From Nitrosomonadales bacterium (GTDB taxonomy: Bacteria > Pseudomonadota > Gammaproteobacteria > Burkholderiales > Gallionellaceae): a stretch of 5,395 nucleotides of DNA. The translations under genes were made by a program, and so were the position numbers. Each line of letters begins with the position of its first letter. The first letter of the stretch is position 1. The DNA is taken from the NCBI GenBank assembly GCA_016218465.1, contig JACREA010000234.1, positions 1-5,395 on the forward strand. Reading direction: 5' to 3'. The notes under the pieces are model-generated. The model ran no database searches, was not told the DNA's origin, and was given only the letters and a program-made list of their open reading frames with translations. Of this stretch, positions 1 through 5,034 are shown piece after piece.

Positions 1-416
1 AACACGCGGCGCGCCACCGGCAAATCCAGCTTGGCGATCTCGCCCATGCGCTTATCGATTGCCGCCAGATCTTCCGGCGTAAACGGGCGCTTGAAGGAAA
101 AATCGTAATAGAAACCGTTTTCGATGACCGGCCCGATAGTCACCTGCGCATCGGGAAACAATTCCTTCACTGCATGGGCCAGCAGGTGCGCGGTCGAATG
201 GCGGATGATCTCCACCCCTTCAGCAATCTTGTCGGTGATGATCGCCAAAGCGGCATCCTGTTCGATCACGTGTGAGATATCCACCAGCTTGCCGTCCACC
301 TTGCCCGCCAATGCGGCGCGCGCCAAACCGGCGCCTATGCTGAGTGCAACGTCGGCGACGGTGACAGGTTGCGCATAAACACGCTGTGAACCGTCCGGCA
401 AAGTAATGACTGGCAT
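1..416 (-). CDS. thrS: Threonyl-tRNA synthetase, N-terminal part (runs off left edge)
   Basis: Class II aminoacyl-tRNA synthetase that charges tRNA-Thr in the cytoplasm. 138 complete codons are visible. The start MPVITLPDGSQRVY opens the N-terminal TGS domain, about residues 1-62. The editing domain follows, with its HxxxH motif in RHSTAHLLAHAV (His73 and His77, the same positions as in E. coli ThrRS), then a GPVIENGFYYDF segment typical of the family. The catalytic core and anticodon-binding domain lie outside the window; the family is usually about 640 residues, so roughly a fifth is seen. The ATG at 416 is chosen because the protein begins exactly where ThrRS homologues begin. It has only a weak purine-rich ribosome site (AGAAAAG). 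The gene starts 14 bases after an intrinsic terminator that closes fabG, so it is probably not a simple member of the fab operon. In many proteobacteria thrS precedes infC-rpmI-rplT, which cannot be checked here. Confidence 0.97.
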   Translation of the reverse strand, partial: MPVITLPDGSQRVYAQPVTVADVALSIGAGLARAALAGKVDGKLVDISHVIEQDAALAIITDKIAEGVEIIRHSTAHLLAHAVKELFPDAQVTIGPVIENGFYYDFSFKRPFTPEDLAAIDKRMGEIAKLDLPVARRV

Positions 417-430
417 ATTTTCTTTTCTGT

Positions 431-457
431 AAAACAAAGCGCGGCAAAGCCGCACTC
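431..457 (-). terminator. Intrinsic terminator after fabG
   Basis: Read on the minus strand, GAGTGCGGC and GCCGCGCTT (457-449 and 445-437) form a 9-bp stem around a TTT loop, with two G-U pairs and five consecutive G-C pairs at the loop end. A TGTTTT run (436-431) follows at once. This is the form of a rho-independent terminator. It starts 12 bases after the fabG stop codon and ends 14 bases before the thrS ATG, so it probably ends the plsX-fabHDG message. It could instead act as a leader attenuator for thrS. The short loop and interrupted T run suggest incomplete termination. Strength is inferred, not measured. Confidence 0.75.
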
Positions 458-469
458 AAATTTAAACGA

Positions 470-1207
470 CTAAGACATCACCATTCCGCCATCAACATTG
501 ATGACTTGCCCGGTAACATAATCCGCATCGGCGCTGCACAGGAAGGCCACCGCATCGGCAACATTCTCCGCGCTGCCAAAGGTGCCTGCGGGGATGTTGT
601 TGACGAAATGTTGTTTTACTTCTTCCGGCAGCTTTGCGGTCATTTCCGTATTGATGAATCCCGGAGCAACCGCATTGACCTGAATATTACGCGCCGCAAA
701 TTCACGCGCCAAGGTCTTCGTGAGGCCGATAAGGCCTGCCTTCGAGGCCGCATAGTTTGCCTGTCCCGCATTACCCATCTGCCCAACCACCGATGCGATA
801 TTAACGATCTTGCCAGCGCGTTGTTTGAACATCTGTTTGTTGACGGCCTTGCATACATTGAAAGCGCCGGTCAGATTGACAGAAAGAACAAGATCCCATT
901 CCTCCGGCTTCATCCGCAAGAAAATGTTGTCTTTGGTAACCCCTGCATTGTTCACGACCACATCGAGGCTGCCGAACGTAGCAAGCACCTGTTCGACGGC
1001 CTTTTCTACCGATTCCAGCTTTGTGACATTAGCTTCAACGCTGATGGCTTTAACTCCAAGCGCCTCGATCTCTTTAACCGTATCAGGAGCCATGGCCATA
1101 TCAAGAATAGCGACATTGGCGCCCTGACGAGCCAGCTTGAGGGCAATGGCTTTACCGATCCCTCTGGCGCCACCCGTAACAAGAGCTGTTTTTCCTTTGA
1201 AACTCAT
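470..1207 (-). CDS. fabG: 3-oxoacyl-[acyl-carrier-protein] reductase FabG
   Basis: Short-chain dehydrogenase/reductase of 245 residues, the usual FabG length. It reduces 3-oxoacyl-ACP to 3-hydroxyacyl-ACP, the first reduction of fatty acid elongation, in the cytosol and usually as a tetramer. Visible motifs are the Rossmann glycine motif TGGARGIG (11-18), NNAG (86-89) and the catalytic tetrad Asn111, Ser139, Tyr152, Lys156 (YAASK), with VDGGMVM near the end. The ATG at 1207 is preferred over a GTG at 1240 because it has a strong GGGAGGA site (1212-1218), and because MSFKGKTALVTGG aligns with the family start. It lies 42 bases after fabD and ends in TAG, followed by a terminator. Oddities: Asp36 at the end of beta-strand 2 (ILDMA) is the classical mark of NAD(H)-preferring SDRs, whereas E. 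coli FabG has VIGTA there and uses NADPH. Also, acpP does not follow. Another SDR function is possible, but the operon context makes FabG much more likely. Confidence 0.92.
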   Translation of the reverse strand: MSFKGKTALVTGGARGIGKAIALKLARQGANVAILDMAMAPDTVKEIEALGVKAISVEANVTKLESVEKAVEQVLATFGSLDVVVNNAGVTKDNIFLRMKPEEWDLVLSVNLTGAFNVCKAVNKQMFKQRAGKIVNIASVVGQMGNAGQANYAASKAGLIGLTKTLAREFAARNIQVNAVAPGFINTEMTAKLPEEVKQHFVNNIPAGTFGSAENVADAVAFLCSADADYVTGQVINVDGGMVMS

Positions 1208-1211
1208 AATA

Positions 1212-1218
1212 TCCTCCC
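1212..1218 (-). promoter_or_regulatory. Ribosome binding site deciding the fabG start
   Basis: GGGAGGA on the minus strand, a strong Shine-Dalgarno sequence whose GGAGG core ends 5 bases before the ATG at 1207. It rules against the upstream GTG at 1240 as the start of fabG. Confidence 0.85.
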
Positions 1219-1249
1219 TGACCCAACCTTCGAAAACCACGAAAACAAT

Positions 1250-2182
1250 TTATATCAGTATACTCAAAGCCGATTTCAGCGCTTCACCATCATTGATGGC
1301 CAAGGCATGCTGGTTAGCGTCGATGCGTTTGTTCAGCCCAGCCAGCACCTTTCCCGGCGCGCATTCAACGTTGTGGGTGATGCCCTGCTTGCCGAATTCC
1401 AGCACGGTCTCGACCCAGCGCACCGGCGAATACAACTGGCGCACCAGCGCGTCCTTGATTGAGGCCGCATCCGCATAGCTCTTCACATCGGCATTATGCA
1501 GCACCGGAATGGCCGGGGCTTGCACCGCGACATGAACGAGATATTCTCGCAACTGTTCCGCCGCGTCTTTCAGCAATCTGCAATGCGACGGCACACTCAT
1601 CGGCAGCATGATCGCCCGCTTCGCGCCCTTGGCCTTGGCCAGTTCCATGCCGCGCTCCACCGCCGCGCGATTACCGGCAATTACCACCTGGGCGGGTGAG
1701 TTGTAATTTACCGCTTCCAGCACTTCGCCTTGCGCGGCCTCGCTGCACACGGCACGCACCGTGTCGTCATCCAGGCCGAGGATCGCCGCGATACCGCCCA
1801 CGCCTTCCGGCACGGCTTGCTGCATGCATCGCGCACGGTAGCGCACCAGCGGCAGGGCATCGGCAAAACGCAATGCACCCGCAGCAACCAGCGCAGTATA
1901 TTCGCCAAGGCTGTGTCCGGCCATCATCGCCGGAGCCGCGCCGCTCCGCGATTGCCAGGCACGATATACCGCCACACCTGCGGTCAGCATTATGGGCTGC
2001 GTGTTCACGGTAGAATTTAAATCGTCGTCACTGCCTTCACTGACCAGTTGCCACAGGTCCTGTTTCAATACATCGGAAGCTTCGGTGAAAGTATCGCGCA
2101 CCGCGCCAAAATCGGCATAGCCGTTCATCATGCCGCGCGATTGCGAGCCTTGTCCGGGAAATACGAAAGCAAACTTTGTCAT
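1250..2182 (-). CDS. fabD: Malonyl-CoA:ACP transacylase FabD
   Basis: Transfers malonate from malonyl-CoA to the acyl carrier protein, supplying the extender unit for FabH and the elongating ketosynthases. 310 residues, full length (E. coli FabD is 309). It opens with FVFPGQGSQ (Gln11 in the oxyanion region). The nucleophile elbow GHSLGEY places the catalytic serine at Ser91. Arg116 in RYRARCMQ binds the malonyl carboxylate, and His200 in SVPSHC completes the Ser-His pair. The ferredoxin-like subdomain lies at roughly 125-198. The ATG at 2182 lies 9 bases beyond the fabH stop; its modest TAGG ribosome site overlaps that stop, suggesting translational coupling to fabH. No motif residue is missing and the stop is a clean TAA. 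By hand counts of several 60-base lines, GC is somewhat higher here than in fabG. Confidence 0.97.
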   Translation of the reverse strand: MTKFAFVFPGQGSQSRGMMNGYADFGAVRDTFTEASDVLKQDLWQLVSEGSDDDLNSTVNTQPIMLTAGVAVYRAWQSRSGAAPAMMAGHSLGEYTALVAAGALRFADALPLVRYRARCMQQAVPEGVGGIAAILGLDDDTVRAVCSEAAQGEVLEAVNYNSPAQVVIAGNRAAVERGMELAKAKGAKRAIMLPMSVPSHCRLLKDAAEQLREYLVHVAVQAPAIPVLHNADVKSYADAASIKDALVRQLYSPVRWVETVLEFGKQGITHNVECAPGKVLAGLNKRIDANQHALAINDGEALKSALSILI

Positions 2183-2191
2183 GTATAAAAC

Positions 2192-3154
2192 CTACCACTT
2201 GATTAAGACAGCACCCCAGGTGAATCCCCCGCCCACAGCTTCCAGCAAAATGTTCTGCCCGGCCTTGATGCGCCCATCGCGCACCGCAGCGTCCAATGCC
2301 AGAGGAATCGAAGCGGCCGAAGTATTGCCGTGAGTGGCAACAGTGACGATCACATTATCCATGCTCAGGCCAAGCTTTTTGGCGGTGGCTTCCATGATAC
2401 GGATATTGGCTTGATGCGGCACCAGCCAGTTGATATCCGAGCCTTGCAGATTATGTTCTGCCAGCACTTCTTCAACCACTTCGCTCAGCACCTTGACTGC
2501 AAACTTGAATACGGCCTGCCCTTCCATCTTGATAAACGGATCGCCCTGGACCAAGCCGTTGCGAATATTGCCTTCGGCTTTCAACATGTCGCGATGGCTG
2601 CCATCGGCATGCAGCTTGCTGGCGATGATCCCGGGTTTATCGGAGGCGCGCAACACTACTGCACCCGCACCGTCGCCGAATAAAACACAAGTGGAGCGAT
2701 CATTCCAGTCCAGCAGGCGCGAAAGCACTTCTGCGCCTACCACCAGCGCAGTTTTGGCCTGGCCGCCGCGTATGTACAGATCGGCGGTGTTCAATGCATA
2801 AACAAAGCCACCGCACACCGCCTGCATATCAAACGCCGCGCTGCGATTTTTAATGCCTAACTTGTCTTGCAGGATACAAGCGGTGCTTGGGAAAATCTGG
2901 TCCGGTGAAGTGGTTGCGACAATCACCAGATCGATTTCGTCTGCACTGATACCCGCTGCTTCAATAGCGCGGCGGCTGGCCTGTAAGGCGAGATCGCTGG
3001 TCATTTCATCATCCGCCGCGATATGCCGTTCATGGATGCCGCTGCGCGACACGATCCAGTCGTGCGAAGTATCAACGATTTTTTCCAAATCGAAATTGGT
3101 CAGCACTTTGGCGGGTAAATAGCTTCCAATACCAATTATTTTCGAGTGCTTCAT
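2192..3154 (-). CDS. fabH: 3-oxoacyl-[ACP] synthase III FabH
   Basis: Thiolase-fold condensing enzyme that starts fatty acid synthesis by joining acetyl-CoA to malonyl-ACP, giving acetoacetyl-ACP. 320 residues, normal for the family. The catalytic triad is complete: Cys114 in FDMQAVCGGF, His247 in VPHQAN and Asn277 in THGNTSAAS. WIVSRSGIHER (33-43) is the conserved N-terminal segment, and the end EAVGGGFTWGAVLIKW is typical. GDGAGAVVL (160-168) is also a family signature. The ATG at 3154 overlaps the plsX TGA in an ATGA junction, with an AGAGG ribosome site 4 bases upstream inside the plsX end, so its translation is probably coupled to plsX. Acetyl-CoA preference is assumed from the proteobacterial context; acyl-primer specificity cannot be read from sequence alone. 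Confidence 0.97.
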   Translation of the reverse strand: MKHSKIIGIGSYLPAKVLTNFDLEKIVDTSHDWIVSRSGIHERHIAADDEMTSDLALQASRRAIEAAGISADEIDLVIVATTSPDQIFPSTACILQDKLGIKNRSAAFDMQAVCGGFVYALNTADLYIRGGQAKTALVVGAEVLSRLLDWNDRSTCVLFGDGAGAVVLRASDKPGIIASKLHADGSHRDMLKAEGNIRNGLVQGDPFIKMEGQAVFKFAVKVLSEVVEEVLAEHNLQGSDINWLVPHQANIRIMEATAKKLGLSMDNVIVTVATHGNTSAASIPLALDAAVRDGRIKAGQNILLEAVGGGFTWGAVLIKW

Positions 3155-4188
3155 GAAACCTCTATTGTTTTAAGCCTGTTTGCATGATGCCATTTTTCAA
3201 TGTGCTCGCTGATATGCTGCAACATTCCGCCGCGCGCTTCTTCGGCGGCACGTTCGATCGCACAGCGGAAAGCCAGTACATCCGCCGATCCATGGCTCTT
3301 CACCACGATACCTTTCAAACCGAGAAAGCTGGCGCCGTTGTAGCGGCGAGGATCCACCCTGCGCTTGAAAGCGTTAAGCACCGGCAACGCCACCAGCGCG
3401 GCCAGTTTGGTCAAGACATTGCGGTCAAATTCCTCGCGCAGGAAACCACCCAGCATTTGCGCCAGTCCTTCGGTGGTTTTCAGCGCGACGTTGCCGACAA
3501 AACCGTCGCATACCACCACGTCAGTGATGCCTTTGAAAATATCATTGCCTTCGACGTTGCCGTAAAAATTCAGGTCGCTGTCGCGCAGCAACTGCGCAGC
3601 CTGCTTGACCACCTCGTTACCCTTGATGTCCTCGCTGCCGATATTCAGCAGGCCAACGCTGGGGTCAGGTTTGTGCTCCAGTGCAGTAACCAGAGTGGAA
3701 CCCATCAAGGCGAATTGCAGCAAGTGCTCGGCAGAGCAATCGGTGTTGGCTCCCAGGTCGAGCATGCAAACCTGACCCTTCTTCGTGGGCAAGTACGAAG
3801 CAATCGCGGGGCGGTCGATGCCCGTGATGGTCTTTAACACGTAACGTGCCGTCGCCATCAGCGCACCTGTATTCCCGGCGCTGACACATGCTAACGCTTC
3901 ACCGTTTTTGACCAGATTGATACTGATCCGCATCGAGGAATCTTTCTTGCCTCGCAAAGCGGCTTGCGGCTGCTCATCCATGCCCACCACTTCAGTTGCC
4001 GGATGAATGCGCAAATGAACTCCAACCTTGGCGCCCAGAGCGTTCAATTCGGTTTCAATAGCATCGGGAATGCCCACCAGAACGATGGTATCTTCGGGAA
4101 ACAACTTCAGGTATTCGACTGCAGCGGGAATGGTGACCGTCGGGCCGTGGTCGCCTCCCATCGCATCTATAGCTAATGTGACATCCAC
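3151..4188 (-). CDS. plsX: Phosphate acyltransferase PlsX (GTG start)
   Basis: Converts acyl-ACP and inorganic phosphate to acyl-phosphate, the donor used by the membrane acyltransferase PlsY for the first acylation of glycerol-3-phosphate; a peripheral membrane enzyme. 345 residues, the usual size. Family signatures run from AIDAMGGDHGP (6-16) through SAGNTGALMA, LLNIGSEDIKGNE and CDGFVGN to YNGASFLGLKGIVVKSHGSAD. The GTG at 4188 is chosen because GAGGA (4196-4200) lies 7 bases upstream and the protein then begins like its homologues, just before LAIDAMGGD. An in-frame TTG at 4191 is a less well spaced alternative. An in-frame ATG at 4248 lies inside the loop of the upstream terminator hairpin and would add 20 unconserved residues, so it is rejected. 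The gene overlaps fabH by 4 bases and follows rpmF by 86 bases. Confidence 0.96.
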   Translation of the reverse strand: MDVTLAIDAMGGDHGPTVTIPAAVEYLKLFPEDTIVLVGIPDAIETELNALGAKVGVHLRIHPATEVVGMDEQPQAALRGKKDSSMRISINLVKNGEALACVSAGNTGALMATARYVLKTITGIDRPAIASYLPTKKGQVCMLDLGANTDCSAEHLLQFALMGSTLVTALEHKPDPSVGLLNIGSEDIKGNEVVKQAAQLLRDSDLNFYGNVEGNDIFKGITDVVVCDGFVGNVALKTTEGLAQMLGGFLREEFDRNVLTKLAALVALPVLNAFKRRVDPRRYNGASFLGLKGIVVKSHGSADVLAFRCAIERAAEEARGGMLQHISEHIEKWHHANRLKTIEVS

Positions 4189-4195
4189 CAAACGA

Positions 4196-4200
4196 TCCTC
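4196..4200 (-). promoter_or_regulatory. Ribosome binding site supporting the plsX GTG start
   Basis: GAGGA on the minus strand, 7 bases before the GTG at 4188. The spacing is close to optimal for the GTG and too short (4 bases) for the neighbouring in-frame TTG at 4191. Confidence 0.75.
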
Positions 4201-4225
4201 AGGGTGATATTGAAAAACAGCAATA

Positions 4226-4262
4226 GAAAAGAAAACGCAGCCGACCATAGTGATCGGCTGCG
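4226..4262 (-). terminator. Strong intrinsic terminator between rpmF and plsX
   Basis: On the minus strand CGCAGCCGATC (4262-4252) pairs with GGTCGGCTGCG (4246-4236) to give an 11-bp stem with one G-U pair and a 5-base ACTAT loop, followed directly by TTTTCTTTTC (4235-4226). This is a textbook rho-independent terminator. It starts 12 bases after the rpmF stop and ends 37 bases before the plsX GTG, so it should make yceD-rpmF largely a separate message or limit read-through into plsX-fabHDG. The T run is present only on the minus-strand side, so it works in that direction. Confidence 0.88.
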
Positions 4263-4274
4263 CTTACCGGCAGC

Positions 4275-4454
4275 TTATTCGCCCTTGATCTTTACTACCT
4301 TTTTACCACGGTAAAAGCCGCTTGGGCTGATGTGGTGACGCAAATGGTTTTCGCCGGTGGTTGGCTCAACTGCCAGTGCCGGGTTTGTCAGAAAATCGTG
4401 TGCCCGGTGCATACCACGCTTGGATGCGGATTTTTTATTCTGTTGAACTGCCAT
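4275..4454 (-). CDS. rpmF: 50S ribosomal protein L32 (bL32)
   Basis: Small protein of the large ribosomal subunit, 59 residues (E. coli has 57). It begins MAVQQNKKSASKRGMHRAHD and includes GENHLRHHISPSGFYRGKKV, matching the bL32 family along its whole length. It has no cysteines, so it is the zinc-free form rather than the four-cysteine zinc-ribbon form found in many other bacteria. The ATG at 4454 has an AGGAG site (4462-4466) 7 bases upstream, and the gene follows yceD by 14 bases, the conserved yceD-rpmF pair. A strong terminator begins 12 bases after its TAA stop. Lysine-rich composition is normal for the family. Confidence 0.98.
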   Translation of the reverse strand: MAVQQNKKSASKRGMHRAHDFLTNPALAVEPTTGENHLRHHISPSGFYRGKKVVKIKGE

Positions 4455-4468
4455 GCTAATACTCCTGG

Positions 4469-4978
4469 TTAATTACGCTTCAATTTTGCCAAAACCGCAA
4501 AAGGATGCTGCTCTTCTTTCTGCGCGTTCTCGCCATCTGTCGCCTGGCAAGCCCCCAGCTCATGCTTGGGTGCGATTGGCAGGCTTAACAAAATCTCTTC
4601 TTCCAGCAGATCCAGCACCTTCAAGTGCGTATCTGCCAATATGCTATCTAACTCTTCTTCCTCACCGCCTGCAACGTTATCATCCAGCCTATCCATATCT
4701 GCCTGATTGCGCAGCAACAAGCGCGTATCAAGCTGTATCGCATAGTCCAAACCATTCAGGCAGCGCTGACAACGTAACTGGCAGCTTCCGGATATGCTGA
4801 CATCCAGCGCCGGGATACCTTGCTTATCCACAACCCCCTGCACGGTATAACTTAAAACTCCGCGTGAATCTTCCAGCGCGTCCTGCAAACGCGGCAGTTC
4901 GGCTATCGGCACTTCACCGCTTATTTTCTGGCCATTCCTGGCAAAATCCAGGCTATCGATGAAAGGCCGTGCATGCAT
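4469..4978 (-). CDS. yceD: YceD/DUF177 family protein, 23S rRNA accumulation protein
   Basis: 169-residue member of the DUF177 family. In E. coli and plants, members are linked to 23S rRNA accumulation or large-subunit assembly; the biochemical role is not settled. Visible marks are the cysteine cluster CQLRCQRC (Cys66, Cys70, Cys73) with a fourth cysteine at Cys144, a possible metal site. An acidic stretch (GGEEEELD, 104-111) leads to the conserved DLLEEEILLSLPIAPKH segment, and the end HPFAVLAKLKRN is typical of proteobacterial members. The ATG at 4978 gives an N-terminus (MHARPFIDSLDFAR) like betaproteobacterial homologues. No Shine-Dalgarno precedes it. Instead, a near-consensus promoter ends 9 bases upstream, so the message probably has almost no leader. 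It is the first gene of the yceD-rpmF unit and is divergent from yceF/maf. Confidence 0.92.
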   Translation of the reverse strand: MHARPFIDSLDFARNGQKISGEVPIAELPRLQDALEDSRGVLSYTVQGVVDKQGIPALDVSISGSCQLRCQRCLNGLDYAIQLDTRLLLRNQADMDRLDDNVAGGEEEELDSILADTHLKVLDLLEEEILLSLPIAPKHELGACQATDGENAQKEEQHPFAVLAKLKRN

Positions 4979-4987
4979 GAGGCGCGC

Positions 4988-5016
4988 ATGATATATTTTT
5001 CGCCGCTTCCTGTCAA
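4988..5016 (-). promoter_or_regulatory. Sigma70-type promoter for yceD-rpmF
   Basis: On the minus strand a perfect -35 TTGACA (5016-5011), a 17-base spacer and a -10 TATCAT (4993-4988, five of six consensus bases). The normal start point would be about 4981, and an A is available at 4978. Either way the yceD ATG at 4978 is at or within 3 bases of the 5' end. The bases after the -10 (GCGCGCC) are fully GC, a discriminator type often found in promoters under stringent control. The promoter is read from sequence, not measured. Confidence 0.85.
4989..4997 (+). promoter_or_regulatory. Extended -10 promoter candidate for yceF/maf
   Basis: TGATATATT on the plus strand combines the TGn extension with TATATT (4992-4997, five of six matches to TATAAT). 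I see no good -35 at the right distance, which is acceptable for an extended -10 promoter. Initiation would fall near 5004, giving a leader of about 30 bases that includes the AAGGA ribosome site. It overlaps the -10 of the yceD promoter on the other strand. Confidence 0.55.
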
Positions 5017-5023
5017 AAATCCT

Positions 5024-5028
5024 AAGGA
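5024..5028 (+). promoter_or_regulatory. Ribosome binding site deciding the yceF/maf TTG start
   Basis: AAGGA on the plus strand, 6 bases before the TTG at 5035. It is the main reason to accept the unusual start codon, together with the match of the encoded N-terminus to YceF-type Maf proteins. Confidence 0.8.
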
Positions 5029-5034
5029 ATATCT

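Noticed and set aside
458..520. A thrS promoter around TTTAAATTT (459-467)
   Set aside because: No -35 at a sensible distance was found, and its start point would lie inside the terminator stem.
1208..1240. A longer fabG beginning at the GTG at 1240
   Set aside because: The ATG at 1207 has a strong ribosome site that lies inside this extension, and FabG homologues begin at MSFKGKTALVTGG.
1219..1249. Short direct repeat GTTTTCG...GTTTTCG in the fabD-fabG gap
   Set aside because: Two 7-base copies in a T-rich 42-base gap are easily expected by chance, with no hairpin or third copy.
506..1462. A 318-codon open frame on the plus strand opposite fabG and fabD
   Set aside because: It is antisense to two clear enzymes with complete motifs, crosses the boundary between them, and its translation shows no recognisable domain; it is a by-product of their codon use.
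3184..3837. A 217-codon open frame on the plus strand opposite plsX
   Set aside because: It lies wholly within plsX on the other strand and shows no protein-family motif or ribosome site that I can recognise.
4189..4248. A longer plsX beginning at the ATG at 4248
   Set aside because: That ATG sits in the loop of the rpmF-plsX terminator, has no ribosome site, and would add 20 residues absent from the family; the GTG at 4188 has GAGGA at good spacing.
5020..5028. TCCTAAGGA inverted repeat around the yceF/maf ribosome site
   Set aside because: The arms are 4 bases with a single central base, so no RNA hairpin can form, and it is simply the AAGGA site with a chance complement.
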